NCBI GenBank assembly: GCA_041485845.1
Contig: JBGPKH010000524.1
Span: forward strand, 1-6,539
Source: OMOG01 sp041485845
GTDB taxonomy: Bacteria > Acidobacteriota > Terriglobia > Bryobacterales > Bryobacteraceae
Length of the DNA: 6,539 bases
Direction: 5' to 3'
In this document: positions 1 to 5,014 of the stretch, in pieces
Layout: the number at the start of each line of letters is the position of its first letter
Position numbering within the stretch: the first letter of the stretch is position 1
Position numbers and translations under genes: made by a program
The notes under the pieces: generated by a model
Databases searched by the model: none
What the model was told of the DNA's origin: nothing
Seen by the model: only the letters and a program-made list of their open reading frames with translations

Positions 1-252
1 CGCGATCTGGTCGCCTTCCTTGTCCATGGACAGGCCCGTGTAGCCACCGCCCGGACACACGATCACCGCCGCGCCGGTGCCGCGTCCCTGGGGCACGACG
101 TACGGCGCGAGAGTCGGCTTGGCCGCCTCTTCAGTGCCGAGTGCGCCGGGAGCGCCGTCGGGCCACAGGAGATCGACCTTCGGCATATTGGCAGGAGTCT
201 GGGCGAGCAGGGCGACCGTGAGAAGAAGGAAAACGATCGAAAAGCGCTTCAT
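1..252 (-). CDS. Secreted alpha/beta-hydrolase (acetyl-xylan-esterase-like), C-terminus outside window
   Basis: Only the first 84 codons are inside the window; the frame is open to the left edge. The product starts MKRFSIVFLLLTVALLAQ, a clear Sec signal peptide with a basic start and hydrophobic core, so it is exported. The mature part has a DLLWPDGAPGA stretch and then VIVCPGGGY at about residues 64-72, the glycine-rich oxyanion-hole segment typical of the esterase/lipase family that includes bacterial acetyl-xylan esterases and BD-FAE-type enzymes. The Ser, Asp and His of the triad would lie beyond the edge, so activity cannot be judged. Family knowledge suggests removal of acyl groups from plant or microbial polysaccharides; the exact substrate is unknown. 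The ATG at 252 is chosen because the signal peptide begins directly there; the ribosome site is weak (AAGAACCG). It lies 61 nt downstream of hicA on the same strand, but a functional link is not evident. Confidence 0.8.
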   Translation of the reverse strand, partial: MKRFSIVFLLLTVALLAQTPANMPKVDLLWPDGAPGALGTEEAAKPTLAPYVVPQGRGTGAAVIVCPGGGYTGLSMDKEGDQIA

Positions 253-313
253 CGGTTCTTAAGGTATCAGTTCGCGCTTCGACCCACCAACTGCGCGTCA
301 AACGGACGAGCGA

Positions 314-541
314 TCAACTCAGCGTATCCCAGTCATCCGGATCGATGTGAGCTTGGCTCAGGATGCTGCGAAGAGTTCCGACCGGGATTTCATTCTTCCG
401 CGGCACGATCGCCGTGTCGACGACCTGGCCGACTCGACGCACAAATTTGACGTGACTTCCTCTTTGGCTCGTTTCAACAAAGCCTGCGGCTTCCAGCCGG
501 CGCTTGACCGCGCGGAACGGCTGAGGACTAAGTCGCCCCAA
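314..541 (-). CDS. hicA: HicA-family type II toxin (mRNA interferase)
   Basis: This 75-aa protein has the full usual HicA length. After an N-terminal helix (AVKRRLEAAGF) comes QRGSHVKF with the conserved catalytic His at residue 30, then the family's closing segment VPRKNEIPVGTLRSILSQA (46-64). HicA toxins have a dsRBD-like fold and cleave mRNA in a ribosome-independent way when not bound by HicB. The start codon is TTG at 541, which lies inside the end of hicB with a 14-base overlap; GAGG six bases upstream is a good ribosome site, and the TTG frame begins exactly where HicA homologues begin. The overlap implies translational coupling to the antitoxin gene. All motif positions look intact, so the toxin is probably functional. 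The family assignment is firm; the RNA target is unknown. Confidence 0.88.
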   Translation of the reverse strand: MGRLSPQPFRAVKRRLEAAGFVETSQRGSHVKFVRRVGQVVDTAIVPRKNEIPVGTLRSILSQAHIDPDDWDTLS

Positions 542-734
542 CCTCGACCTCGATTGTGCGAATCTTGGGTGGTCGCGTTGCCGCAGGCGGTTCGAAATGG
601 AGTTCCATTGCTTCCTTCAGATTCGCAAGAGCCTCCTCTTCGGTTTCGCCCTGGCTGGCGACATCGACCTCAAGGCACTGAGAAACGTACCAGTCTCCTT
701 CACGCCAGACCGGTGCGGCAAATGGTCGCTTCAT
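528..734 (-). CDS. hicB: HicB-family antitoxin, short form
   Basis: This 68-aa protein carries the HicB partial RNase-H-like fold: WREGDWYVSQCLEVDVASQGET (10-31), then EEALANLKEAMELHFE (33-48), the helix typical of the family. HicB neutralises HicA by direct binding. Many HicB proteins also carry a C-terminal ribbon-helix-helix or helix-turn-helix for autorepression; here the sequence ends in about 20 residues (PPKIRTIEVEVGAT) with no such domain, so this copy probably does not bind DNA itself. The ATG at 734 follows GAGG only two bases away and lies 12 nt after the cas6 stop codon, so the gene is likely expressed from the cas6 transcript. The antitoxin-first order with a 14-base overlap into the toxin gene suits coupled translation. 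Confidence 0.87.
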   Translation of the reverse strand: MKRPFAAPVWREGDWYVSQCLEVDVASQGETEEEALANLKEAMELHFEPPAATRPPKIRTIEVEVGAT

Positions 735-746
735 GACCTCATTCTT

Positions 747-1667
747 TCACAGCAGGCCGAAGCTTCGCACGGCTACCACGCGCACATCCCCCTTTCCCCA
801 GACCGTCTGCCGCCCCACGCCAACCCACCGCGCCGCGCGCAGCCACGGCAGGAACTCGGCCAGTGGGCCGGCGTACTCCGCCTCCCCGGTGAAGCCGCCG
901 ATCGAATGTACCTGGCCGGTGCGCCCCGACTTCCGCTCGACCCGCTCCCACGCCAGGTTGCATCGCTCCAGGCGAATGGCGGCGGCGCGCTGGCCCATGC
1001 CGCGGAAGTCGATATCGAGCGGCCCCGCTCCATACAGCGCGCGCAGCGTGCCGATACGATCGCGCAACCGGCCGAACAGGATCGGAAACTCCGGCCGCTC
1101 CGCCACGCCGCCGCCGCTCTTCAATTCCGTGGGCGTCAGGAACCGCACCACGACGCGGTCTTTGGTTTCCGCATCGGGGGGCTCCGCATCGGGATCGAGA
1201 CCAACCACGCACGGCGGCTTCGGGCTGTCCTCCACGGTCTCCGCGCCGCCGGCCAGATCCAGTTGCTCGATGCGCTCCAGGCCGGCACGGCCGCGCCGGG
1301 AGCCTATGCCGCTGCGCACCAATGCCGCGAACGCCGCGCGAAAGCGCGCCAGCGTCGCGGCCGGCTGGTGGATCTCGAAAACGTGCGCGTCGAAATAGAA
1401 GCCGCCGCCTGGCGGAATGGTCCGGCCGTCGAGGTGCGCGGTGCGGAAAACGAAGGGCCGCGGCCAATCGGCCAGCCCGCTGGGCGCGTCGCCGGCCAAC
1501 GCCGTTCCCGGCTCGAACAGGCGGGCATACTCGGCGGGCGCCGCGGTGTCGCGGAGCAGCACACCGAAGGCCCCGCGAACCACGTTGGCGCTCTTCCCGG
1601 CGGGGAAGCGCACGGCGTCCGCGGCTCGCAACTGGAAGCGGTATCGGTAGAACTGGAATGCGTTCAC
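747..1667 (-). CDS. cas6: Cas6-family CRISPR precursor-RNA endoribonuclease, solitary
   Basis: With the GTG at 1667 the product is 306 aa. The N-terminus has FYRYRFQLRA then RFPAGKSANVVRGAFGVLLR (about 20-39), the usual opening of the Cas6 RAMP family. The second half has the C-terminal Cas6 domain: VVVRFLTPTELKSGG, FPILFGRLRDRIGTLRALYG, GFTGEAEYAGPL, and near the end the glycine-rich loop GVGRQTVWGKG (about 283-293), which helps bind RNA. Cas6 cuts CRISPR transcripts within the repeat to make guide RNAs. No array, other cas gene or adaptation gene is visible, so it may serve an array in trans or another RNA. GTG 1667 is preferred because homologues begin at about NAFQFYRYRF; ATG 1724 adds 19 unconserved residues and has only a weak AAGAG site; ATG 1817 would run through the hairpin at 1751-1789. 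hicB follows after 12 nt. The catalytic residue cannot be assigned by eye. Confidence 0.83.
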   Translation of the reverse strand: MNAFQFYRYRFQLRAADAVRFPAGKSANVVRGAFGVLLRDTAAPAEYARLFEPGTALAGDAPSGLADWPRPFVFRTAHLDGRTIPPGGGFYFDAHVFEIHQPAATLARFRAAFAALVRSGIGSRRGRAGLERIEQLDLAGGAETVEDSPKPPCVVGLDPDAEPPDAETKDRVVVRFLTPTELKSGGGVAERPEFPILFGRLRDRIGTLRALYGAGPLDIDFRGMGQRAAAIRLERCNLAWERVERKSGRTGQVHSIGGFTGEAEYAGPLAEFLPWLRAARWVGVGRQTVWGKGDVRVVAVRSFGLL

Positions 1668-1685
1668 AGCGGGCAACGGATGTCC

Positions 1686-1753
1686 CTGGCTCCCGGCATC
1701 ACCTGTTGTATAATGGTATGGCATTTGACTCTTGATTTCCGCTTCGTGATAAA
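1686..1753 (+). promoter_or_regulatory. Candidate promoters for the cold-shock gene leader
   Basis: A perfect TATAAT lies at 1709-1714, though its -35 at the right distance is poor (CTGGCT, 1686-1691). A second candidate has TTGACT at 1725-1730, a 17-base spacer and GATAAA at 1748-1753. Transcripts from either would give the csp mRNA a leader of roughly 100-140 nt, as is common for cold-shock genes. The first would transcribe the whole hairpin at 1751-1789; the second would start inside it. On the minus strand the same stretch reads TATACA and could serve cas6. None is proven. Confidence 0.3.
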
Positions 1754-1789
1754 AAGGGGGTTGCGTGAGTCCATCCGCACCCCCTTTTT
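1751..1789. terminator. Strong bidirectional hairpin with A/T tracts
   Basis: AAAAAGGGGG (1751-1760) pairs with CCCCCTTTTT (1780-1789) and, past one unpaired T, TGCG (1762-1765) pairs with CGCA (1776-1779), leaving a 10-base loop. Read on either strand, a GC stem ends in five T, the form of an intrinsic terminator. It lies between divergent cas6 and csp, where no transcript needs to end, so it may insulate the two units or act as an attenuator in the csp leader. Confidence 0.6.
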
Positions 1790-1858
1790 CGCTTTCGAGG
1801 CGGGGTCGGAGCCGCATGCAATCAGAACAGCATTTCAGTAAAGAAGGATTAAAGGCAG

Positions 1859-2062
1859 ATGAAAGAAAAAGGTACAGTGAAGTGGTTTAACGCAGCCAAG
1901 GGCTACGGCTTTATTCAGCGTGAGAACGGAGAAGACGTCTTCGTTCATTTCTCGGCGATTCAGACGCAGGGATACCGTTCCCTGGAGGAAGGCGCGCGAG
2001 TGGAATTTGAAGTGACGAAGGGCCCCAAGGGTCTGCAGGCGACCAACGTCACAGCGGCCTGA
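1859..2062 (+). CDS. csp: CspA-family cold-shock protein
   Basis: The 67-aa product is a complete cold-shock domain: GTVKWFNAAKGYGFIQ with RNP1 (KGYGFIQ, 14-20), EDVFVHFSAI with RNP2 (VFVHF, 27-31), and the closing GPKGLQATNV. These aromatic motifs bind single-stranded RNA and DNA; the family melts RNA secondary structure and aids translation at low temperature or in growth transitions. The protein acts in the cytoplasm. The ATG at 1859 is fixed by family length; AAGGA at 1844-1848 and AAAGG at 1851-1855 are possible ribosome sites. A hairpin follows the stop codon and infA begins 60 nt downstream, so the two may share a transcript with partial read-through. Cold induction is plausible from the family and the long leader, not shown. 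Confidence 0.95.
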   Translation: MKEKGTVKWFNAAKGYGFIQRENGEDVFVHFSAIQTQGYRSLEEGARVEFEVTKGPKGLQATNVTAA

Positions 2063-2072
2063 TAGGAGGCAC

Positions 2073-2102
2073 GCGGACCGGACCCACCCTGGTCCGGTCC
2101 GC
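2073..2102 (+). terminator. Perfect 12-bp GC hairpin between csp and infA
   Basis: GCGGACCGGACC (2073-2084) is perfectly complementary to GGTCCGGTCCGC (2091-2102) around a six-base loop. No run of T follows (CTTCCCC), so it may be a partial terminator, a 3' end stabiliser for the csp mRNA or a factor-assisted stop rather than a classical intrinsic terminator. Confidence 0.5.
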
Positions 2103-2122
2103 CTTCCCCACCCTGGAGGTTT

Positions 2123-2341
2123 ATGAGCAAAGAGGACAGCATCGAGGTAACCGGAACGGTATTGGAAAAGTTCCCCAGCGGACTTTTCAGCGTGCAGCTC
2201 GAGCACGAACGCGTGGTCCTGGCGCACCTGGCCGGCAGGTTGCGCCGGAATCGCATCCGCGTCCTCGCGGGCGACAAAGTGACCTTAGAGCTATCTCCTT
2301 ACGATCTGACCAAGGGTAGAATCACGTTCCGGCACAGGTGA
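2123..2341 (+). CDS. infA: Translation initiation factor IF-1
   Basis: The 72-aa length is exactly that of bacterial IF-1. The single OB-fold reads KEDSIEVTGTVLEKFPSG, then FSVQLE, VVLAHLAGRLRRNRIRVLAGDKV and the signature end LSPYDLTKGRITFRHR. IF-1 binds the 30S A site and works with IF-2 and IF-3 in start-codon selection. The stretch GRLRRNRIRVLAG is more arginine-rich than in the common form (GKMRMNFIRILPG), so this could be a second, divergent copy beside a ribosomal-operon infA; that cannot be told from this window. GGAGG at 2115-2119 lies three bases before the ATG, a strong but close ribosome site. It stands alone with csp rather than with secY/rpmJ genes, which hints at joint use under cold or stress. 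Confidence 0.95.
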   Translation: MSKEDSIEVTGTVLEKFPSGLFSVQLEHERVVLAHLAGRLRRNRIRVLAGDKVTLELSPYDLTKGRITFRHR

Positions 2342-2390
2342 TCCGGCCCCTGCCCCCGATTAAGCGATTTCGGGCTATTCCGTGTTGAAG

Positions 2391-2419
2391 TTTACATACA
2401 CCTTCCTTTAAGCCATGAT
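2391..2419 (+). promoter_or_regulatory. Candidate promoter of the AAA-receiver gene
   Basis: TTTACA (2391-2396) matches the -35 consensus in five of six positions; after 17 bases CATGAT (2414-2419) matches the -10 in four. It lies in the 194-base gap after infA and would give a leader of about 110 nt. TTGAAG at 2385-2390 is a competing -35. Support is by eye only. Confidence 0.35.
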
Positions 2420-2430
2420 AAGAGACAGGA

Positions 2431-2461
2431 GTGTGCCGGGGGTGCAGCAGCCGGCGCACAC
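2431..2461 (+). other. Leader hairpin upstream of the AAA-receiver gene
   Basis: GTGTGC (2431-2436) pairs with GCACAC (2456-2461) and, past a two-base bulge on the 3' side, CGG pairs with CCG. CCTTTTGCGTTT follows, a short broken T run. If the promoter at 2391-2419 is right, this lies in the 5' leader and could act as an attenuator or as the end of read-through from infA. Confidence 0.35.
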
Positions 2462-2535
2462 CTTTTGCGTTTCCCCGCCGTTGCCGGTAAATGGCGATCG
2501 GCGTCGTAGCAGGATTGGCACGCTAGGGCCACTTT

Positions 2536-4059
2536 ATGAAAGAACCGAACCGTCCCGAAGAGAGACGGCGCAGGCGGGCTAGAGCTTCCGCACCCGTAAT
2601 CGTCAAGTCGGAGGGAGGAGTGGATAAACCCAGAAGCTCGCAAAACAAGTCGAGAAAACCCTCGACGGATCCGGCCGAAGATCTCATCGCCGTTTTATCG
2701 CAGAAGGTTGTGGGACAGCCTACCGCCACCAAGGTCATCATTCCCTATATTCAGATGTACCAGGCGGGCCTGGCTCCGGAAGGCCGGCCGGTGGGCATAT
2801 TCCTGTTGCTGGGGCCCACGGGGACGGGCAAGACGAAAACCGTCGAGGCGCTGGCCGACGTGCTTCACGGCAGCGAAAAGAACGTGCTCAAGGTGGATTG
2901 CGGGGAGTTCCAGATGGAGCACGAGGTCGCCAAGTTGATCGGCGCTCCGCCCGGCTACCTGGGCCATCGTGAAACGCAGCCCATGCTGACACAGCAGAAG
3001 CTGAACGCCGTCACCAGCGAAAAATGCAACCTTTCGCTGGTCCTGTTCGACGAAATTGAAAAGGCCGCGCCCTCCATGACCCGCCTGCTTCTGGGCGTGC
3101 TCGACAAGGGCATCCTGCGGCTGGGCGACAACTCCACGGTCAACTTCGAAAAGTCCCTGGTGTTCCTCACCAGTAACCTGGGCGCGCGCGAAATGCTGCG
3201 CGAAATCAATCCGGATTTCGGTTTCCAGTCCGTGAGGGGCGTGGAGCGCACGGACCTCACCAGCAAGCTCCAGAACATTGCTTTGGTCGCCGTCCGCAAG
3301 CGCTTTTCGCCGGAGTTCGTCAACCGCATCGACTGTATCATCACCTACCAGCCGCTCTCTGCGGAATCGCTTGCGGCGATCCTCGACAAGCAGATCGCCG
3401 ATCTGCAGAACCACGTCAACACGCGGCTGGGCAATCGCTCCTTCACCTTGGAAGTGCCCCCTGAGTCACGCCAGTTCCTTCTGCGCAAGGGCACCAGCTC
3501 GGAATACGGAGCGCGCGAGTTGAACCGCACCATTCACCGCCACCTCACCCAGCCTTTGGCCACACTGGTGGCCACCAACCAGGTCAGTCCCGGTGCGCGC
3601 GTAGGCGTGGAAGTCGCCGAAGATGGGGAGAAGCTGAACATCCGGACGGTGGAATCGAATGCCGCAGCCGCGCCTTCAACCCCCACCGTGCTGCTGGTGG
3701 ACGACAATCGCGACCTGTTGCATTTTCTCGAGCGCCTGATGGCTAACGACGGCTGGACGCTGCTCACCGCCGAATCGGCTACCGAAGCCAAACGCCTGGT
3801 GCGGGAGAACAAACCCGATGCCGCGCTGCTCGATTACATGCTGCCCGATGGCAACGGCGTGGAGCTGGGCGCCGAGTTCCTGCAATCCGTGCCGCAGATG
3901 CTGGTGATCGTCATGACCGGGACCATCCTGCCGCCGGAAGAGGAGGCGCTCTGCGAGGAGCACAACTTCCCTGTTCTGCGAAAGCCCTTCCTGGCATCGG
4001 ACGTGATGAACCAGATCCGCAGCCGCCTCACCCCGGCCGGCGACGCCGTGCGGGCGTAG
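2536..4059 (+). CDS. ClpB-D2-like AAA+ ATPase fused to a C-terminal response-regulator receiver domain
   Basis: 507 aa. A charged, disordered N-terminus (1-45) leads to one AAA+ module of the ClpA/ClpB second-ring type: Walker A GPTGTGKT (93-100), pore loop GYLG (140-143), Walker B LVLFDEIEK (168-176), sensor 1 Asn214 (TSNLGA), arginine finger in EFVNRID (Arg264), and the small D2 subdomain with sensor 2 YGARELNR (Arg327). After a linker rich in A, P, S and T comes a receiver domain (383-500): acidic pair Asp389-Asp390 (LLVDDN), phospho-acceptor Asp433 (LLDYMLPDGNG), Thr461 and Lys483 (RKPF). All catalytic residues of both halves are present. The N domain and first AAA ring of ClpA/ClpB are missing. 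Inference: a hexameric protein-remodelling or unfolding motor switched by phosphorylation. No ClpP-type protease lies nearby and no ClpP-binding loop was recognised. The ATG at 2536 has TAGGG eight bases upstream. A decayed paralogue fragment lies at 4799-4920. Confidence 0.92.
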   Translation: MKEPNRPEERRRRRARASAPVIVKSEGGVDKPRSSQNKSRKPSTDPAEDLIAVLSQKVVGQPTATKVIIPYIQMYQAGLAPEGRPVGIFLLLGPTGTGKTKTVEALADVLHGSEKNVLKVDCGEFQMEHEVAKLIGAPPGYLGHRETQPMLTQQKLNAVTSEKCNLSLVLFDEIEKAAPSMTRLLLGVLDKGILRLGDNSTVNFEKSLVFLTSNLGAREMLREINPDFGFQSVRGVERTDLTSKLQNIALVAVRKRFSPEFVNRIDCIITYQPLSAESLAAILDKQIADLQNHVNTRLGNRSFTLEVPPESRQFLLRKGTSSEYGARELNRTIHRHLTQPLATLVATNQVSPGARVGVEVAEDGEKLNIRTVESNAAAAPSTPTVLLVDDNRDLLHFLERLMANDGWTLLTAESATEAKRLVRENKPDAALLDYMLPDGNGVELGAEFLQSVPQMLVIVMTGTILPPEEEALCEEHNFPVLRKPFLASDVMNQIRSRLTPAGDAVRA

Positions 4060-4067
4060 AGGTTCGG
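3882..4067 (+). repeat. First copy of a direct repeat flanking mazEF
   Basis: Bases 3882-3950 match 4799-4867 (63 of 69), and 4009-4067 match 4870-4928 (54 of 59), counted by eye. The right copy lacks 58 bases of the left copy (3951-4008), replaced by two. The repeat covers the 3' end of the AAA-receiver gene and eight bases after its stop. Confidence 0.88.
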
Positions 4068-4075
4068 AGGCCCGA

Positions 4076-4097
4076 GCATTCTGTGAGTATAGAATGC
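4076..4097 (+). promoter_or_regulatory. Inverted repeat and promoter region before mazE
   Basis: GCATTCT (4076-4082) and AGAATGC (4091-4097) form an inverted repeat with an eight-base spacer holding TATA. TATAGA occurs at 4088-4093 and again at 4099-4104 as possible -10 boxes, though no good -35 was found. Its place 18 bases before the mazE start fits an operator for the ribbon-helix-helix antitoxin, which usually represses its own operon. Confidence 0.45.
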
Positions 4098-4115
4098 ATA
4101 TAGAGGGATTGGACC

Positions 4116-4358
4116 ATGGATCGCAAGCTCACAATTACCATCAGCGAGGAAGCATACGAGGGTCTTCAACGGACTGTCGGCATCGACCGGATCGGCCAGT
4201 TCCTCGAAAAGCTTGGCCGGTCGCGAGTCTTGCCGGAAGACATCGAGGCAGCCTACCGGGACATGGCGGCGGACGAGGCGCGGGAGTTCGAGGCGCATCG
4301 GTGGTCCGAGGCGCTGATCGGCGACGTCTCCGGGGATCATCCCGATGCTGCGCGGTGA
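4116..4358 (+). CDS. mazE: MazE-like ribbon-helix-helix antitoxin
   Basis: The 80-aa product opens with MDRKLTITISEEAYEGLQRT, a beta strand and helix as in ribbon-helix-helix DNA-binding antitoxins, followed by a second helix (IGQFLEKLG) and an acidic helical tail (EDIEAAYRDMAADEAREFEA) of the kind that wraps around MazF. Family knowledge: the dimer binds the operator through its N-terminus and blocks the toxin with the C-terminus. The ATG at 4116 has GAGGG (4103-4107) upstream. The end overlaps the toxin gene by 14 bases, so the two are translationally coupled. The inverted repeat just upstream is a likely binding site. Assignment to MazE rests on the fold pattern and on the clear MazF partner; the sequence itself is a divergent member. 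Confidence 0.82.
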   Translation: MDRKLTITISEEAYEGLQRTVGIDRIGQFLEKLGRSRVLPEDIEAAYRDMAADEAREFEAHRWSEALIGDVSGDHPDAAR

Positions 4359-4650
4359 GGTGTGGTGGGTAGATCTTGAGCCTTCCATAGGCGGCGAAAT
4401 CCAGAAGACACGCCGGGCAATAATTGTCAGCAACGATGTCTCCAATCGGAATCTGAACCGCGTTCAGGTGGTCCCCGTTACGAGCAACATGTCTCGGCTG
4501 TATCCGTGCGAAGCCGCGATCGTTCTAAATGGGGATCCGCGAAAGGCGATGGCGGACCAGATTGCCACCGTCAGCAAACAGCGGTTGAAGTCCAAACTGG
4601 GGAGCCTCTCGCCGGAAGATATCGCCGTCGTCGAGCGTGCTATAGGGTAG
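4345..4650 (+). CDS. mazF: MazF/PemK-family toxin (sequence-specific mRNA interferase)
   Basis: The 101-aa length is near the family norm. The N-terminus MLRGEVWWVDLEPSIGGEIQ has the conserved RG(E/D)-x-W and P-x-x-G-x-E pattern; KTRRAIIVSND (21-31) contains the conserved Arg24, with the usual RP replaced by RRA; VVPVTSN (42-48) holds Thr46, equivalent to the catalytic Thr of known MazF enzymes; and KAMADQIATVSKQRL is the usual C-terminal segment. The protein cleaves single-stranded mRNA at short sequences and is held inactive by MazE. The ATG at 4345 lies inside mazE. The reading frame is intact, so the module appears functional. Just after its stop the DNA turns into fragments of other genes, which suggests that mazEF sits at a rearrangement site. 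Confidence 0.9.
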   Translation: MLRGEVWWVDLEPSIGGEIQKTRRAIIVSNDVSNRNLNRVQVVPVTSNMSRLYPCEAAIVLNGDPRKAMADQIATVSKQRLKSKLGSLSPEDIAVVERAIG

Positions 4651-4798
4651 TTCGTCGACGGCCCCGCCAGTTGGTCTCGCGCAACCTGATCCAGCGCCAC
4701 TTCCGCCACCTGCTCCATGGCCTTCTCGTAGTGAATCTTCATGTCGCCGATCTGTTCGCTCTTGAGGTCCTCGCGAACGTCGACCGCGTTTTCGAACG
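4651..4798 (-). pseudogene. Protein-like fragment, family unknown
   Basis: Read on the minus strand, this stretch gives a natural-looking soluble helical sequence without a start: FENAVDVREDLKSEQIGD, then MKIHYEKAMEQVAEVALDQV and ARDQLAG. The composition (acidic and basic residues evenly mixed, Val/Ala core) is unlike the Arg/His/Ser/Pro-rich shadow frames common here. It begins where homology to the AAA-receiver 3' end stops and ends at the mazF stop. I do not recognise the family. It is best read as a piece of a lost gene; chance cannot be excluded. Confidence 0.35.
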
Positions 4799-4920
4799 GC
4801 AATCCGTGCCGCCGATGCTGATGATCGTGATGACTGGGACGATCCTGCCGCCGGAAGAGGAAGCGCTGAAACCAGGTCCGCAGCCGTCTCACCCCGGCCG
4901 GCGACGCTACGCGGGCGTAG
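4799..4920 (+). pseudogene. Decayed 3' fragment of a second AAA-receiver gene
   Basis: The first part reads VPPMLMIVMTGTILPPEEEAL, matching the receiver domain of the gene at 2536-4059 (VPQMLVIVMTGTILPPEEEAL). After a deletion of 58 bases (two bases in their place), which shifts the frame, the second part read in its old frame gives NQVRSRLTPAGDATRA and the same stop (original NQIRSRLTPAGDAVRA). The Lys483 region is lost. Of about eleven base changes, six are silent in the old frames, so the copy had probably diverged as a working paralogue before it broke. The similarity continues eight bases past the stop. Confidence 0.85.
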
Positions 4921-4960
4921 AGGTTCGGCCGAGGGCCGATGGATCGCACGAGACCGCGTC

Positions 4961-5014
4961 CTCACCATTTCCTCACAGTTCCCTCACTCCCACCCGACTC
5001 TCACGGCCTAGACT
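4961..5014 (+). promoter_or_regulatory. Promoter A: four 11-bp-spaced repeats plus -10 box
   Basis: CTCAC occurs at 4961, 4972 and 4983 and CCGAC at 4994, each exactly 11 bases apart; TAGACT at 5009-5014 is a good -10 box. Direct pentamer repeats of one helical turn running into the -35 position are typical of PhoB/OmpR-type activators. The layout is the same as at 5733-5786. A start of transcription near 5021 would lie only a few bases before the ATG at 5026. Confidence 0.6.

Noticed and set aside
253..313. Promoter for the esterase gene (TTGACG or TTGGTG with GATACC)
   Set aside because: Spacing or box quality is poor for every pairing tried.
739..1467. 242-codon minus-strand frame inside cas6
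   Set aside because: Alternative frame of cas6; composition is Arg/Ala-rich low complexity while the cas6 frame has clear family motifs.
597..1841. 414-codon plus-strand open frame across the cas6 region
   Set aside because: Antisense to cas6 and hicB; the translation is rich in Arg, Ala and His with no recognisable motif, a GC-driven shadow.
2355..2374. Terminator after infA
   Set aside because: Only a five-bp stem (CCCGA/TCGGG) with no T run; too weak to call.
2695..3414. 239-codon minus-strand frame opposite the AAA domain
   Set aside because: Shadow of the strongly supported AAA-receiver gene; His/Leu/Val/Gln-rich with no family pattern.
3834..4445. 203-codon minus-strand frame with a repeat of the form ASPAGVRRLR shared with the frame near 4900
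   Set aside because: The shared peptide is only the antisense of the duplicated 3' end; it overlaps real genes on the plus strand.
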